Source: Myxococcota bacterium
Lineage (GTDB): Bacteria > Myxococcota_A > UBA9160 > PR03
Length of the DNA: 12,778 bases
Reading direction: 5' to 3'
Assembly: GCA_030066475.1 (NCBI GenBank)
Contig: JASJBO010000125.1
Span: 1-12,778 of the forward strand
A model generated the notes under the pieces. That model was not told the origin of the DNA, searched no databases, and saw only the letters and a program-made list of their open reading frames with translations. Below are positions 1-5,842 of the stretch, piece by piece. Made by a program: the position numbers and the translations under genes. Within the stretch, counting starts at the first letter, position 1, and each line of letters opens with the position of its first letter.

Positions 1-1352
1 ACGTCGGGGTGCTCGGCGGCCAGGTTGTTGTACTCGTTGGGATCGTCGGCGATCCGGAACAGGTAGTTGGTGACGCGGGCCGAGAGCAGGCCCTGGCGCA
101 CCTCCTGCACGAGCTTCCACTCGTCGTCGAACGCGGTCAGGCTGAACGAGCCGCGGATCGGCGTCTCGGAGGTGAAGTAGAGGTAGTCCTCGCGCGGCAT
201 GCGCTTGCCGGGCTGCGCGATGGCGGGCCACAGGCTGCGCCCGTCGAGCTTGCGCGTGTTGCGCGGCTCGACGCCGGCCGCCTCGGCCAGGGTCGGGAAG
301 ACGTCCATCACCGACATGATGCTGTCGAGCTTCGCGCCGGCGGGGATGCGCCCCGGCCAGCGCATCGCCGCCACCACACGGATGCCGCCCTCGAAGGTCT
401 CGCCCTTGCCGCCGCGCAGCGGCACGTTGTCGGCGCCGCCCGTCGCGTAGGCGGCCCCGCCGTTGTCGCTGAAGAAGAGCACGATGGTGTCGTCGGCGAT
501 ACCCTGCTCGTCGAGCGTGGCGAGCACCCGCCCGACGGCCTGGTCGAGCGCGTCCACGACGGCCGCGTAGATCGGGCGCGCGCTGTCCAGGAACATGAGC
601 TTGCCGATCTGGCGGGTGCGGTCGGTGTTCTCGCTGCGCGCCGGCTGGCGGTCGTCCTCCATGTCGGCGTAGCGGGCCTTCAGGTCGTCGGGCGCGTCGA
701 GCGGCGTGTGAGGGGCGATGAACGGCACGTACAGGAAGAACGGGCGCTCGGGGTCGCGCTCCCGGATCCAGCGCGACGCCTCGTCGGCCAGCAGGAAGGT
801 CTCGTAGCCCTGGTCGTCGATCGAGACGCCGTTGCGCTGGAAGTCCACGCCACCCTGGTTCCCGAACGGCGGGAAGTAGCCGACCTCGGTGTGGAGATGG
901 CCGTAGAAGTGGTCGAAGCCGCGCTGGTTGGGGTGGTAGGTCTGCTGGGCGTGCCCCAGGTGCCACTTGCCGACCATCGCGGTCTGGTAGCCGGCGGCCT
1001 GGAAGCTCTGCGGCATGAAGTGCTCGTCGGGATGGATGCCGATGTTGTGCCACGGCATGATCACGCCGTAGGCCACGCCCAGCCGCATCGGGTCGCGGCC
1101 CGTCATCAGCGCGGCGCGCGTGGGCGAGCAGATCGGCGTGGTGTAGAAGCGGTCGAGCTGCACGCCCTCGCGCGCGATCCGGTCGATCGACGGCGTGCGG
1201 ATCGACTCCTCGCCGTGGTAGCCGACGTCGGCCCAGCCGAGATCGTCGGCCAGGAAGATCACCACGTTGGGGCGCTCGGGCGCGGCGGCCGCCGCGCCGG
1301 CGGCGAGCAGCAGGAGCGCCGGCAGCGCGGAGGGGAGGCGTCGGTCACGCAC
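1..1352 (-). CDS. Exported formylglycine-dependent sulfatase (arylsulfatase family), 3' end beyond window
   Basis: Hydrolyses sulfate esters, probably in the periplasm; the substrate cannot be read from sequence. 450 residues are visible and the frame is still open at the window edge. It begins with a short basic/hydrophobic leader (residues 1-24, ending AAAA before PERPNVV), consistent with a Sec signal peptide. The N-terminal metal-binding motif is FLADDLGW (Asp36, Asp37). The maturation motif CSPTR (Cys75, Arg79) is the Cys-type site converted to formylglycine. GKWHLG (Lys129, His131) and a later FFSDNGG are also typical. The GTG start at 1352 is preceded by GGAGG (1358-1362) at 5 bases; no better ATG is present. 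The C-terminal ADDPNEYNNLAAEHPDV segment resembles the usual end of the family, so only a short tail is probably missing. It is the last visible gene of the sulfur-ester operon and overlaps the preceding small ORF by 8 bases. The family call is firm; substrate class is not. Confidence 0.95.
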   Translation of the reverse strand, partial: MRDRRLPSALPALLLLAAGAAAAAPERPNVVIFLADDLGWADVGYHGEESIRTPSIDRIAREGVQLDRFYTTPICSPTRAALMTGRDPMRLGVAYGVIMPWHNIGIHPDEHFMPQSFQAAGYQTAMVGKWHLGHAQQTYHPNQRGFDHFYGHLHTEVGYFPPFGNQGGVDFQRNGVSIDDQGYETFLLADEASRWIRERDPERPFFLYVPFIAPHTPLDAPDDLKARYADMEDDRQPARSENTDRTRQIGKLMFLDSARPIYAAVVDALDQAVGRVLATLDEQGIADDTIVLFFSDNGGAAYATGGADNVPLRGGKGETFEGGIRVVAAMRWPGRIPAGAKLDSIMSVMDVFPTLAEAAGVEPRNTRKLDGRSLWPAIAQPGKRMPREDYLYFTSETPIRGSFSLTAFDDEWKLVQEVRQGLLSARVTNYLFRIADDPNEYNNLAAEHPD

Positions 1353-1428
1353 GGAAGCCTCCGATCGGGTAGGCGTGATCGGCGAAGTCCTCGCGCGAGG
1401 GGTCGTCGACGAAGGCGTCGCCCGTCAC
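1345..1428 (-). CDS. Possible 27-aa small protein between sulfotransferase and sulfatase
   Basis: A 27-codon frame (GTG start, TGA stop) exactly fills the gap between the two flanking genes. Its GTG shares bases with the TGA of the sulfotransferase (GTGA), and its stop lies inside the first codons of the sulfatase, an 8-base overlap. The product starts VTGDAFVDDPS and ends HAYPIGGFRA; it is acidic in the first half and has no signal peptide or membrane segment. Codon third positions are mostly G or C, as in the neighbours. I do not recognise a family. It could be a genuine translationally coupled peptide, a degraded end of an older gene, or chance open frame in GC-rich DNA. Confidence 0.33.
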   Translation of the reverse strand: MTGDAFVDDPSREDFADHAYPIGGFRA

Positions 1429-2681
1429 CGCTCGGCCTCCACCCCGAAGCGCTCGAAGTAGAAGCCGAAGCGCTCGCGCAGTGCGTCGGGGTCGACGCCG
1501 AAGTCGGACTTCAGGTCGTAGAGGATGCGCCCGTGCACGCCGCGCGGGTTGTCGGCCAGGTAGCGCTCGAGCGACTGGCGCGCCTCGGCCGTCATCGGCA
1601 GCTCGGCCAGCGCGTAGATCCGCTCGACCATGGCCAGATCGTCCGCCATGAACTCGTGGAAGCGCACGTCGATGGCCTGCCCCTCGGGCAGCGCGTCGCG
1701 GTCGCGCGCGCAGGCGCGCAGCAGCCGCTCGACGCGGTCGATCCAGTAGGCCGCCACGGCGGGCGGATCCACGCGCGTGCGCCGGATGCGATCGCCGTAG
1801 GCGAGCATCGTGATGGCCGACGCGATCACCGCCACCGGGTCGCGGTGCGTGATCGCCACCGTCGCGTCCGGAAAGGTCTGCAGCAGCGGCCCGAGCTGCT
1901 CCAGGTGCTGCGGCGACTTCAGGATCCAGCGATCCGGGCCGCGCAGCCACTGGAGCGCCTGGAGCCCCTTCTTCAGGTAGGCGTAGTGCGGGGTCTGGTC
2001 ATGCGCGAGGTAGTAGTCGCGCCAGCGCGGCACCGTGGCGATCCACTCGAGCTCGTAGGAGGCGAAGTCGAGCGCCTGGACCTCGATCTCCTCGTGCACG
2101 TGCTCGGGCGACATGTCGTGCATGTTGCGCAGCAGCGGCGAGATCGCGATCTGCTGCTCGTAGCCCTGGCGGCAGCGCGCGAGCCGCGGGTCCACGCCGT
2201 CCGGCCCCGGCTCTTCGTCCGGGTCGGGAATCGGCTCGAGGCTCTCCCAGTAGGGCAGCGAGCGCAGCCGCCGATCGGCGGCGATCAGGTTGAGCAGGTG
2301 CGTCGTGCCCGAGCGCGGCAGCCCCGCGATCACGATCGGGCGGCGGATCTCGACGTCGAGGATCTCGGGGTGGCGCTTCAGCAGGTCCTCGAGCCGCAGC
2401 CGGTTGGCGGCGTAGCGGACGCAGTCGCGGTACGCGCCGACGCGGCCCACCGGACCGAGCTCCGCGTCCTCGTCGAGTGCCTGGAGCCAGACACGCAGCC
2501 GCTCGCGGAAGTCGTCGGCGCCGAAGTCGGACAGGCCGGTGCGCTGGCGGGCCTCGTCCAGCACCGCGTCCTCGCGAAACGCCACCGGCAGCTTCCCCGC
2601 CGCCTCGATCACCGTCTTCTGGAGCGGCGTCAGCTCGGGCGCGGCGAGGTCGGCGATGCGGATCGCTTCGGGGCGCGTCAT
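1425..2681 (-). CDS. PAPS-dependent sulfotransferase (Sulfotransfer_3-like)
   Basis: Predicted cytosolic enzyme transferring a sulfonate group from PAPS to a hydroxyl acceptor. The 418-residue protein carries the 5'-phosphosulfate loop VIAGLPRSGTTHL (about 117-129) and the 3'-phosphate-binding segment ITHRDPVAVIASA (277-289, Arg280 and Ser288), with WILKSPQHLEQL (252-263) between them. Length and spacing fit the bacterial Sulfotransfer_3 group, which includes mycobacterial Stf3 (sulfomenaquinone synthesis). The ATG at 2681 overlaps the TGA of the upstream MBL gene as ATGA, implying coupled translation; a longer frame upstream lacks homology and is discarded. The acceptor is unknown. Pairing with a P450 recalls CYP128-Stf3, where the P450 creates the hydroxyl that is sulfonated, but that analogy is inference. 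Function class is confident; role in biosynthesis versus modification of an imported compound is open. Confidence 0.93.
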   Translation of the reverse strand: MTRPEAIRIADLAAPELTPLQKTVIEAAGKLPVAFREDAVLDEARQRTGLSDFGADDFRERLRVWLQALDEDAELGPVGRVGAYRDCVRYAANRLRLEDLLKRHPEILDVEIRRPIVIAGLPRSGTTHLLNLIAADRRLRSLPYWESLEPIPDPDEEPGPDGVDPRLARCRQGYEQQIAISPLLRNMHDMSPEHVHEEIEVQALDFASYELEWIATVPRWRDYYLAHDQTPHYAYLKKGLQALQWLRGPDRWILKSPQHLEQLGPLLQTFPDATVAITHRDPVAVIASAITMLAYGDRIRRTRVDPPAVAAYWIDRVERLLRACARDRDALPEGQAIDVRFHEFMADDLAMVERIYALAELPMTAEARQSLERYLADNPRGVHGRILYDLKSDFGVDPDALRERFGFYFERFGVEAER

Positions 2682-3937
2682 CGCAGCGCCCCGCGCAGCG
2701 CGGCGACCTGCCGCCGCAGCCACGACGTGAGCCAGAAGTTCTCGCTCTGCTTCTCGAGCTGCTCGTGCGCGGCCAGGCTCACCTCGAGCGCGCCAGGATG
2801 GGCGGGGTCCGCGGCGAGCGCCACCTCGGCCAGGTGGATCGCCTCGACCGGCTCGCCCGCCTCGAGTCGCGCACGCGCGCGCGCCGCCACCGGGTCGGGG
2901 CCGCCGGCCAGCTCGACCAGGTCGCCGTGCACGCTCTCGGGCGGCGTCGCGTACAGCTCGGTGGTCGAGCGGTGGTGGAACCAGCCGGCGTAGGTCTCCC
3001 AGATCGCGCGCACGCTCCACGACACCTTGCCGTAGCCCTGCCCCACCTCGAGCCCGGGCGGCAGCTCGATCTCCCGCATCAGGGTGTGGACGTCCTTCCC
3101 CGCGTTCATGCCGCGCACCGTCGCGTCGTGCACGTACTCGACGGCGCCGCGCAGCCGCAGCAGCTCGTCGCGGATGAGCGCGCGGCCCGCGACCGGCCCG
3201 TGGTGCCCCACCAGCAGCAGCTCGGGCTCGAGCGCCAGCACGCGGTCGAGCGAGGCGATGAACTTCAGCGCCTCGCGGTAGCGGTCGCCGCGGATCGTCA
3301 CGAGGTTCGGGAAGTGCCCGAACAGCGCGCTGAACAGGTTGCCCGCGAAGCAGATGCCGTGCTGCGGCAGCCAGACCACCATCGAGTCGGTCGTCTCGCC
3401 GCCGGGCGTCGCCAGCAGCTCGAGGCGCACGCCGCCCAGCTCGAAGTCGAGCCGGTCGTCGAAGGTGAGCGTCGGCTCGGGCCGCGCCTGCGGCGACACG
3501 GTCTCGCCGAGGCGCTCGCGCACGTAGGCGTTGGCGCGCGCGATCGCCTCGGCGAACGCGAAGGCGCTGCGCCGGCCGCGGAAGGCGGCGATGCGCGCGT
3601 CGTCCGCCTGGTGGGCCGGGTTGCCCGCCTGGGCCACGATCTCGGTGCCCGCCTCGCGCAGCAGGTCGACGCCCCCCACGTGGTCCACGTGGCCCTGGGT
3701 CAGCAGGATGTAGCGGACCGGCCCCGCGTCGACGGCGTCGTAGTTGCGCTTGTGGACCGGCGCCTCGAAGCCCATCCCCGTGTTGACGATCACCCGCCCC
3801 TCGGCGGTGACCACGAGGTAGCTGTTGGACAGTCCCTCGGAGACCCAGACCAGGTCGTGCACGCGCCGCGCCTCGGGCTGCGAGGCGGGCTGGATCGCGA
3901 AGCCGTCGGGGCGCGATCGGTAGAGCGGCTCGGTCAT
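2678..3937 (-). CDS. Metallo-beta-lactamase-fold protein of the alkylsulfatase (SdsA1/BDS1) family, altered metal site
   Basis: 419 residues. The N-terminal two thirds is an MBL-fold hydrolase: NTGMGFEAP (52-60), LLTQGHVDHVGG (78-89), ATPGGETTDSMVVWLPQ (176-192) and LLVGHHGPVAG (241-251). Residues about 300-400 (YGKVSWSVRAIWETYAGWF and a helical tail rich in DP-A-H) match the alkylsulfatase dimerisation domain. The C-terminal SCP2-like domain of full-length SdsA1 enzymes is absent. The canonical HxHxDH is QGHVDH, so the first His is Gln81. The Glu of the usual AEN segment appears as Gly (FAGN, 197-200). His83, Asp85, His86, Glu181 and His245 remain. The ATG at 3937 has GAGGA just upstream and is preferred to an earlier ATG at 3970, which has no ribosome site. 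No signal peptide, so probably cytosolic. It could be a sulfatase on alkyl-type esters or a diverged hydrolase; alkylsulfatase family membership is firm, activity is not. Confidence 0.88.
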   Translation of the reverse strand: MTEPLYRSRPDGFAIQPASQPEARRVHDLVWVSEGLSNSYLVVTAEGRVIVNTGMGFEAPVHKRNYDAVDAGPVRYILLTQGHVDHVGGVDLLREAGTEIVAQAGNPAHQADDARIAAFRGRRSAFAFAEAIARANAYVRERLGETVSPQARPEPTLTFDDRLDFELGGVRLELLATPGGETTDSMVVWLPQHGICFAGNLFSALFGHFPNLVTIRGDRYREALKFIASLDRVLALEPELLLVGHHGPVAGRALIRDELLRLRGAVEYVHDATVRGMNAGKDVHTLMREIELPPGLEVGQGYGKVSWSVRAIWETYAGWFHHRSTTELYATPPESVHGDLVELAGGPDPVAARARARLEAGEPVEAIHLAEVALAADPAHPGALEVSLAAHEQLEKQSENFWLTSWLRRQVAALRGALR

Positions 3938-3963
3938 GGGTCCTCGCGGTCGGGTCGCCGGGG

Positions 3964-3999
3964 GGATCATACGCCCTGGGGAACGGGCGCCCCTGATCC
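3964..3999 (-). promoter_or_regulatory. Two-part hairpin in the tetR-MBL gap
   Basis: The only sizeable gap in this operon (70 bases between the tetR stop and the MBL start) holds an outer inverted repeat GGATCA (3964-3969) / TGATCC (3994-3999). An inner perfect stem CGCCC (3972-3976) / GGGCG (3985-3989) has an 8-base loop. A third GGATCA (4005-4010) overlaps the tetR stop. There is no T-run, so a classical intrinsic terminator is unlikely. It may be an RNA processing or stability element, or an operator. Visible structure only; role unknown. Confidence 0.3.
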
Positions 4000-4007
4000 G
4001 TTCTGGA

Positions 4008-4586
4008 TCAAGACGTCCTGGCGGGCACGAGCGGCGCCACGAAGCGTTCGACCAGCTCGCGCTCCTCGGCCTCGCTCTCGCCCGGCATGGCGAGCAGCGA
4101 CACCACGACGCGCGCCAGCCAGCGCGCCCGCAGCCGGCCGTCGGGATCGTCCTCGCGCGCGCCGAACAGGGCCGAGACGAAGCGCGCGTTCAGCGTCTCG
4201 ACCACCTCCGAGGAGCGCGACATCCGCGCCGCCATGCCGGACGCACCCGGCTCGAACCAGGCGGCCGTCCCCGGGTCGCGCCGCACCTCCTGGAGCGACC
4301 CGAGGATCGCCTCGGTGAGCCGCCGGCGCGGGTCCTCGATGTGCGCGAAGCGCTCGCGCAGGCGCTCGTTGATCGCCAGCGTCGCGCGCTCGACGTAGGC
4401 CAGGTGCAGGTCGTGGCGGGTCGGGAAGTAGCGATACAGCGTGCCGCGCGAGCACCCGGCGTAGCGGGCGATCTCGGCCATGCCGGCCGCCGACACGCCC
4501 AGCTCGATGAACGCCTTCTCGGCCGCGTCGAGGATCCGCTCCGCGGCGAGACCGGGCTGCTCCTCGCGCCCCCAGCCGCGCGCCAC
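4008..4586 (-). CDS. TetR/AcrR-family transcriptional regulator
   Basis: 192-residue one-component repressor. The N-terminal DNA-binding domain (about 11-60) includes the helix-turn-helix MAEIARYAGCSRGTLYRYF (36-54). The all-helical C-terminal ligand-binding domain is not assignable to a ligand class. The GTG start at 4586 shares a G with the TAG of the upstream P450 remnant (TAGTG). This start is supported by the paralogous position at 5842, where an ATG overlaps a P450 TGA in the same way (TGATG) and encodes the same MARGWGREEQ opening. Longer upstream frames read through the P450 remnant in a wrong frame and are rejected. As first intact gene of the sulfur-ester operon it probably autoregulates it, binding near the conserved element at 4679-4726, and possibly also the similar element before the intact P450. 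The ligand could be the P450 or sulfotransferase substrate. Confidence 0.92.
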   Translation of the reverse strand: MARGWGREEQPGLAAERILDAAEKAFIELGVSAAGMAEIARYAGCSRGTLYRYFPTRHDLHLAYVERATLAINERLRERFAHIEDPRRRLTEAILGSLQEVRRDPGTAAWFEPGASGMAARMSRSSEVVETLNARFVSALFGAREDDPDGRLRARWLARVVVSLLAMPGESEAEERELVERFVAPLVPARTS

Positions 4587-4631
4587 TATGCGGCCCGCGC
4601 CACGAAGGGGAGCGATTCGTAGCGGCGCACG
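4557..4631 (-). repeat. Paralogous repeat arm L, left copy (P450 3' end + tetR start)
   Basis: 75 bases matching 5813-5887 at 68 of 75 positions without gaps. It spans the last P450 codons and the first ten tetR codons (VARGWGREEQ). Homology stops abruptly inside tetR: this copy continues into the regulator, the other into unrelated sequence. With the 4632-4726 / 7001-7095 match it shows that two P450-tetR units once existed here. Confidence 0.85.
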
Positions 4632-4678
4632 GTCTCGGCGCCGCGGGGCTCGAGGGCGGGCTCGGCGGACGCGGGCAT
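4586..4678 (-). pseudogene. Internally deleted cytochrome P450 remnant (30 codons, in frame)
   Basis: The frame encodes MPASAEPALEPRGAETV followed directly by RRYESLPFVARAA. The first 16 residues match the start of the intact P450 at 5842-7047 (MPATAEPVFEPRSADT) and the last 14, VRRYESLPFVARAA, equal its last 14. Aligned without gaps, bases 4557-4631 pair with 5813-5887 (68 of 75 identical) and 4632-4726 pair with 7001-7095. The missing piece corresponds to 5888-7000, exactly 1113 bases or 371 codons. The ATG, GGGAGG ribosome site and promoter are all retained, as is the stop/start overlap with tetR. It cannot be a P450: the heme Cys, I-helix and ExxR motifs are gone. It may survive only as a leader that keeps tetR translation coupled. 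Confidence 0.9.
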
Positions 4679-4726
4679 TCGGAGCCTCCCAGGGAGGCAA
4701 CTATACAAGAACGGGGTTTTGTCCAA
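4679..4726 (-). promoter_or_regulatory. Promoter/operator region of the sulfur-ester operon, shared with the P450 promoter
   Basis: On the minus strand a TTGGAC box is followed 15 bases later by TATAGT (around 4701-4726), the latter preceded by TTCTTG. The same arrangement, ungapped, lies before the intact P450 (TTGAAC, 15 bases, TATATC). The pattern TTG-R-ACAAAA ... GTTCTTGTATA is thus kept in both copies. The 15-base spacer is short for a sigma-70 promoter, so exact boxes are uncertain. Likely the start of the operon and a site for the TetR protein. Confidence 0.5.
4684..4698. promoter_or_regulatory. 15-bp palindrome over the ribosome-binding site
   Basis: GCCTCCC and GGGAGGC flank a single central base; the GGGAGG is also the ribosome site of the P450 remnant. 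The equivalent position before the intact P450 keeps the ribosome site but not the palindrome. As DNA it could be a repressor operator; as RNA it could fold with a 5-bp stem and 5-base loop and mask translation. Either is inference. Confidence 0.4.
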
Positions 4727-4804
4727 TAGCGTAGAGCCACTCGCACGGCCCGGACGCGGGCTCGATTCCGGCCGTGCCGGCGGCCATGCGGGCGCAGCGC
4801 CGGG

Positions 4805-4829
4805 TCGAGCGTTCGCGGCAACCGCTCGA
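4805..4829. repeat. 7-bp inverted repeat (TCGAGCG / CGCTCGA)
   Basis: Perfect arms at 4805-4811 and 4823-4829 with an 11-base loop; a further TCGAGCG occurs shortly after, near 4848. A hairpin or protein-binding site is possible, but 7-bp arms arise by chance fairly often in GC-rich DNA. Confidence 0.3.
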
Positions 4830-4952
4830 TCTTGCCCGTCTTTGGTCGAGCGGATCGGCGAGTCCAGACGACCGCCCTTGCGCGCCTCACGGTGAGCTCG
4901 AGTCCGCCGCGGAGGACTGGGCGCCGCGGCGATCACCCACGACTCGGGAATG

Positions 4953-4986
4953 CTCGAAGGGGTGTTTTACACTCGAGCCTTCGGAG
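4953..4986. repeat. Nested inverted repeats around a TTT loop
   Basis: Outer arms CTCGAAGG (4953-4960) and CCTTCGGAG (4978-4986) pair with one bulged base. Inside lies a perfect GTGT-TTT-ACAC (4962-4972). The core is AT-rich for this genome. It could be an operator or an RNA hairpin between the two divergent units. Confidence 0.35.
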
Positions 4987-5230
4987 TCGATGGAAACGGT
5001 ACTCGGCGGACCTGACGGAAACGCTCGCGGAAGCTCGGCAGGAGAGACCAGTTGGTATTCGGCCGCCTCGCGTCCGTGGCCTCCCCGTTCAGGTGGACGC
5101 AGAACCGGGCGGCGGGCCGGCGAGCTCCGGACCTGCTCGAGCGAACGCCGTGGCTTCAAAAGCCCCGCTCCTCGGACTACCCTGAGCGATGCCGAGGCCG
5201 CGGCCACGCGGCAGGGGTCGCACAACGCAA

Positions 5231-5260
5231 CCAGACGCCACCGGACGCCACCCGACGCAC
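5231..5260 (+). repeat. 10-bp tandem repeat (CCRGACGCCA-like, three copies)
   Basis: Three consecutive 10-base units (CCAGACGCCA, CCGGACGCCA, CCCGACGCAC), with a weaker fourth just before (CACAACGCAA). The array sits about 25 bases ahead of the lipoprotein start. A period near one helical turn would suit a stacked binding site, or it may be a small slippage expansion. Confidence 0.55.
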
Positions 5261-5285
5261 CTGGAACATGGAGATAGGACGCACC

Positions 5286-5771
5286 GTGAAGAAGGACCTG
5301 GCCCTGCTCATCGCCCTGGCCCTGGCCGTGGCCTGTGATGAGGCTCCGTCATCTCACGTCTCCGGAATCGACGTAGAGAAGCTCGCGCCGGTCGAAGAGC
5401 TGGCCGCGTCGGTCGACTGCGCCGCGCTGGCGGCCGCCTGCAGATGCGCCGAGAGGATGGATCCCAAGGGGGGAGTGAATGCCCTGGGCGATGGGCGTGG
5501 AGCCCGAACCCCGGATAGCGTCACTGCAGGCGGCTTGGACGGTGCGATCGCGGCCTGCGAGAGGAGCATCGCGGGTCGCCTCCGCGACTACTCGCGGGAT
5601 GAGCGATGGGCCAGGCTCTTCGTGGCCGGCACCGGATCCCCGCGTACGGCCTGCATGATGAACCAGGCCGCCGACGCCGGCTTCCCGGGCGGACGCCAGG
5701 GTCTATGGGATGCCCTGGGTCTGGACCCCGGCCACTGGCGGCGCGCCCAGGACGTCTGCTGGAGGCGCTAG
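5286..5771 (+). CDS. Small Cys-rich predicted lipoprotein of unknown function
   Basis: 161 residues. The start is KK, followed by LALLIALALAVAC, giving a basic and hydrophobic signal ending at Cys17, a weak lipobox (AVAC rather than the usual L-A-G-C). The mature part has six further Cys (in SVDC, AAC, RC, AAC, TAC and DVC contexts), suggesting disulfides in an exported protein. I recognise no family. The GTG at 5286 has AGGA six bases upstream; the in-frame ATG at 5268 lacks a good site but would only add six residues. It points rightward, opposite to both P450 units between which it lies, and its stop overlaps the end of the tetR stub by a few bases (convergent). High G/C at codon third positions and a good ribosome site support expression. 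Lying at the point where P450-tetR homology breaks, it may have arrived with the rearrangement. Confidence 0.65.
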   Translation: MKKDLALLIALALAVACDEAPSSHVSGIDVEKLAPVEELAASVDCAALAAACRCAERMDPKGGVNALGDGRGARTPDSVTAGGLDGAIAACERSIAGRLRDYSRDERWARLFVAGTGSPRTACMMNQAADAGFPGGRQGLWDALGLDPGHWRRAQDVCWRR

Positions 5772-5842
5772 CTCGGGCCGGCCTTCACGACCCTTCCGCG
5801 AATCAGGGGAGCCTGCTCTTCGCGCCCCCAGCCGCGCGCCAT
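5768..5842 (-). pseudogene. Truncated tetR stub after the intact P450
   Basis: The ATG overlaps the P450 stop (TGATG) and the frame reads MARGWGREEQ, identical apart from the start residue to the opening of the TetR at 4008-4586. It then diverges (APLIRGRVVKAGPS) and stops after 24 codons. None of the helix-turn-helix remains. It is the 5' remnant of a second tetR lost to rearrangement, its end abutting the convergent lipoprotein gene. The conserved overlap shows the ancestral order was P450 then tetR, translationally coupled. Confidence 0.82.

Larger units (their letters stand above)
4632..4726 (-). repeat. Paralogous repeat arm R, left copy (P450 5' end + promoter)
   Basis: 95 bases alignable without gaps to 7001-7095 (offset 2369): P450 codons 1-16, the ribosome site and the promoter box. 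The coding part is 41 of 48 identical; the upstream part is more diverged but keeps the GGGAGG and the TTCTTGTATA stretch. It abuts arm L directly at the deletion junction. Confidence 0.8.
4727..5285. other. Long non-coding region with several short repeats
   Basis: No frame here has a ribosome site plus recognisable product; the open frames on both strands are compositionally biased read-throughs. It separates the leftward operon from the rightward lipoprotein gene, so it should carry the lipoprotein promoter, which I cannot place with confidence. A TTTTACACT stretch near 4965-4973 is the least GC-rich point and a possible -10 region. Inverted and tandem repeats inside it are listed separately. 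I see no tRNA, attachment site or transposon end. Confidence 0.5.

Noticed and set aside
9..2993. A 994-codon open frame on the plus strand.
   Set aside because: It is antisense to the sulfatase, sulfotransferase and MBL genes, which have full family motifs; the product is an Arg/Val/His-rich low-complexity read-through typical of GC-rich shadows.
2682..3020. N-terminal extension of the sulfotransferase to 3020.
   Set aside because: It runs through the MBL C-terminus in another frame; the ATGA overlap at 2678-2681 gives a natural start and the extension is compositionally a shadow.
4587..4700. Longer TetR start at 4700.
   Set aside because: The extra 38 residues are the P450 remnant read in the wrong frame; the GTG at 4586 matches the paralogous ATG at 5842 and gives a normal TetR length.
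5148..5182. A TTCAAAA stretch within CCCGCTCCTCGGACTACC-like sequence, resembling a tRNA T-arm and 3' end.
   Set aside because: No acceptor, D-arm or anticodon arm pairs upstream; the resemblance is local.
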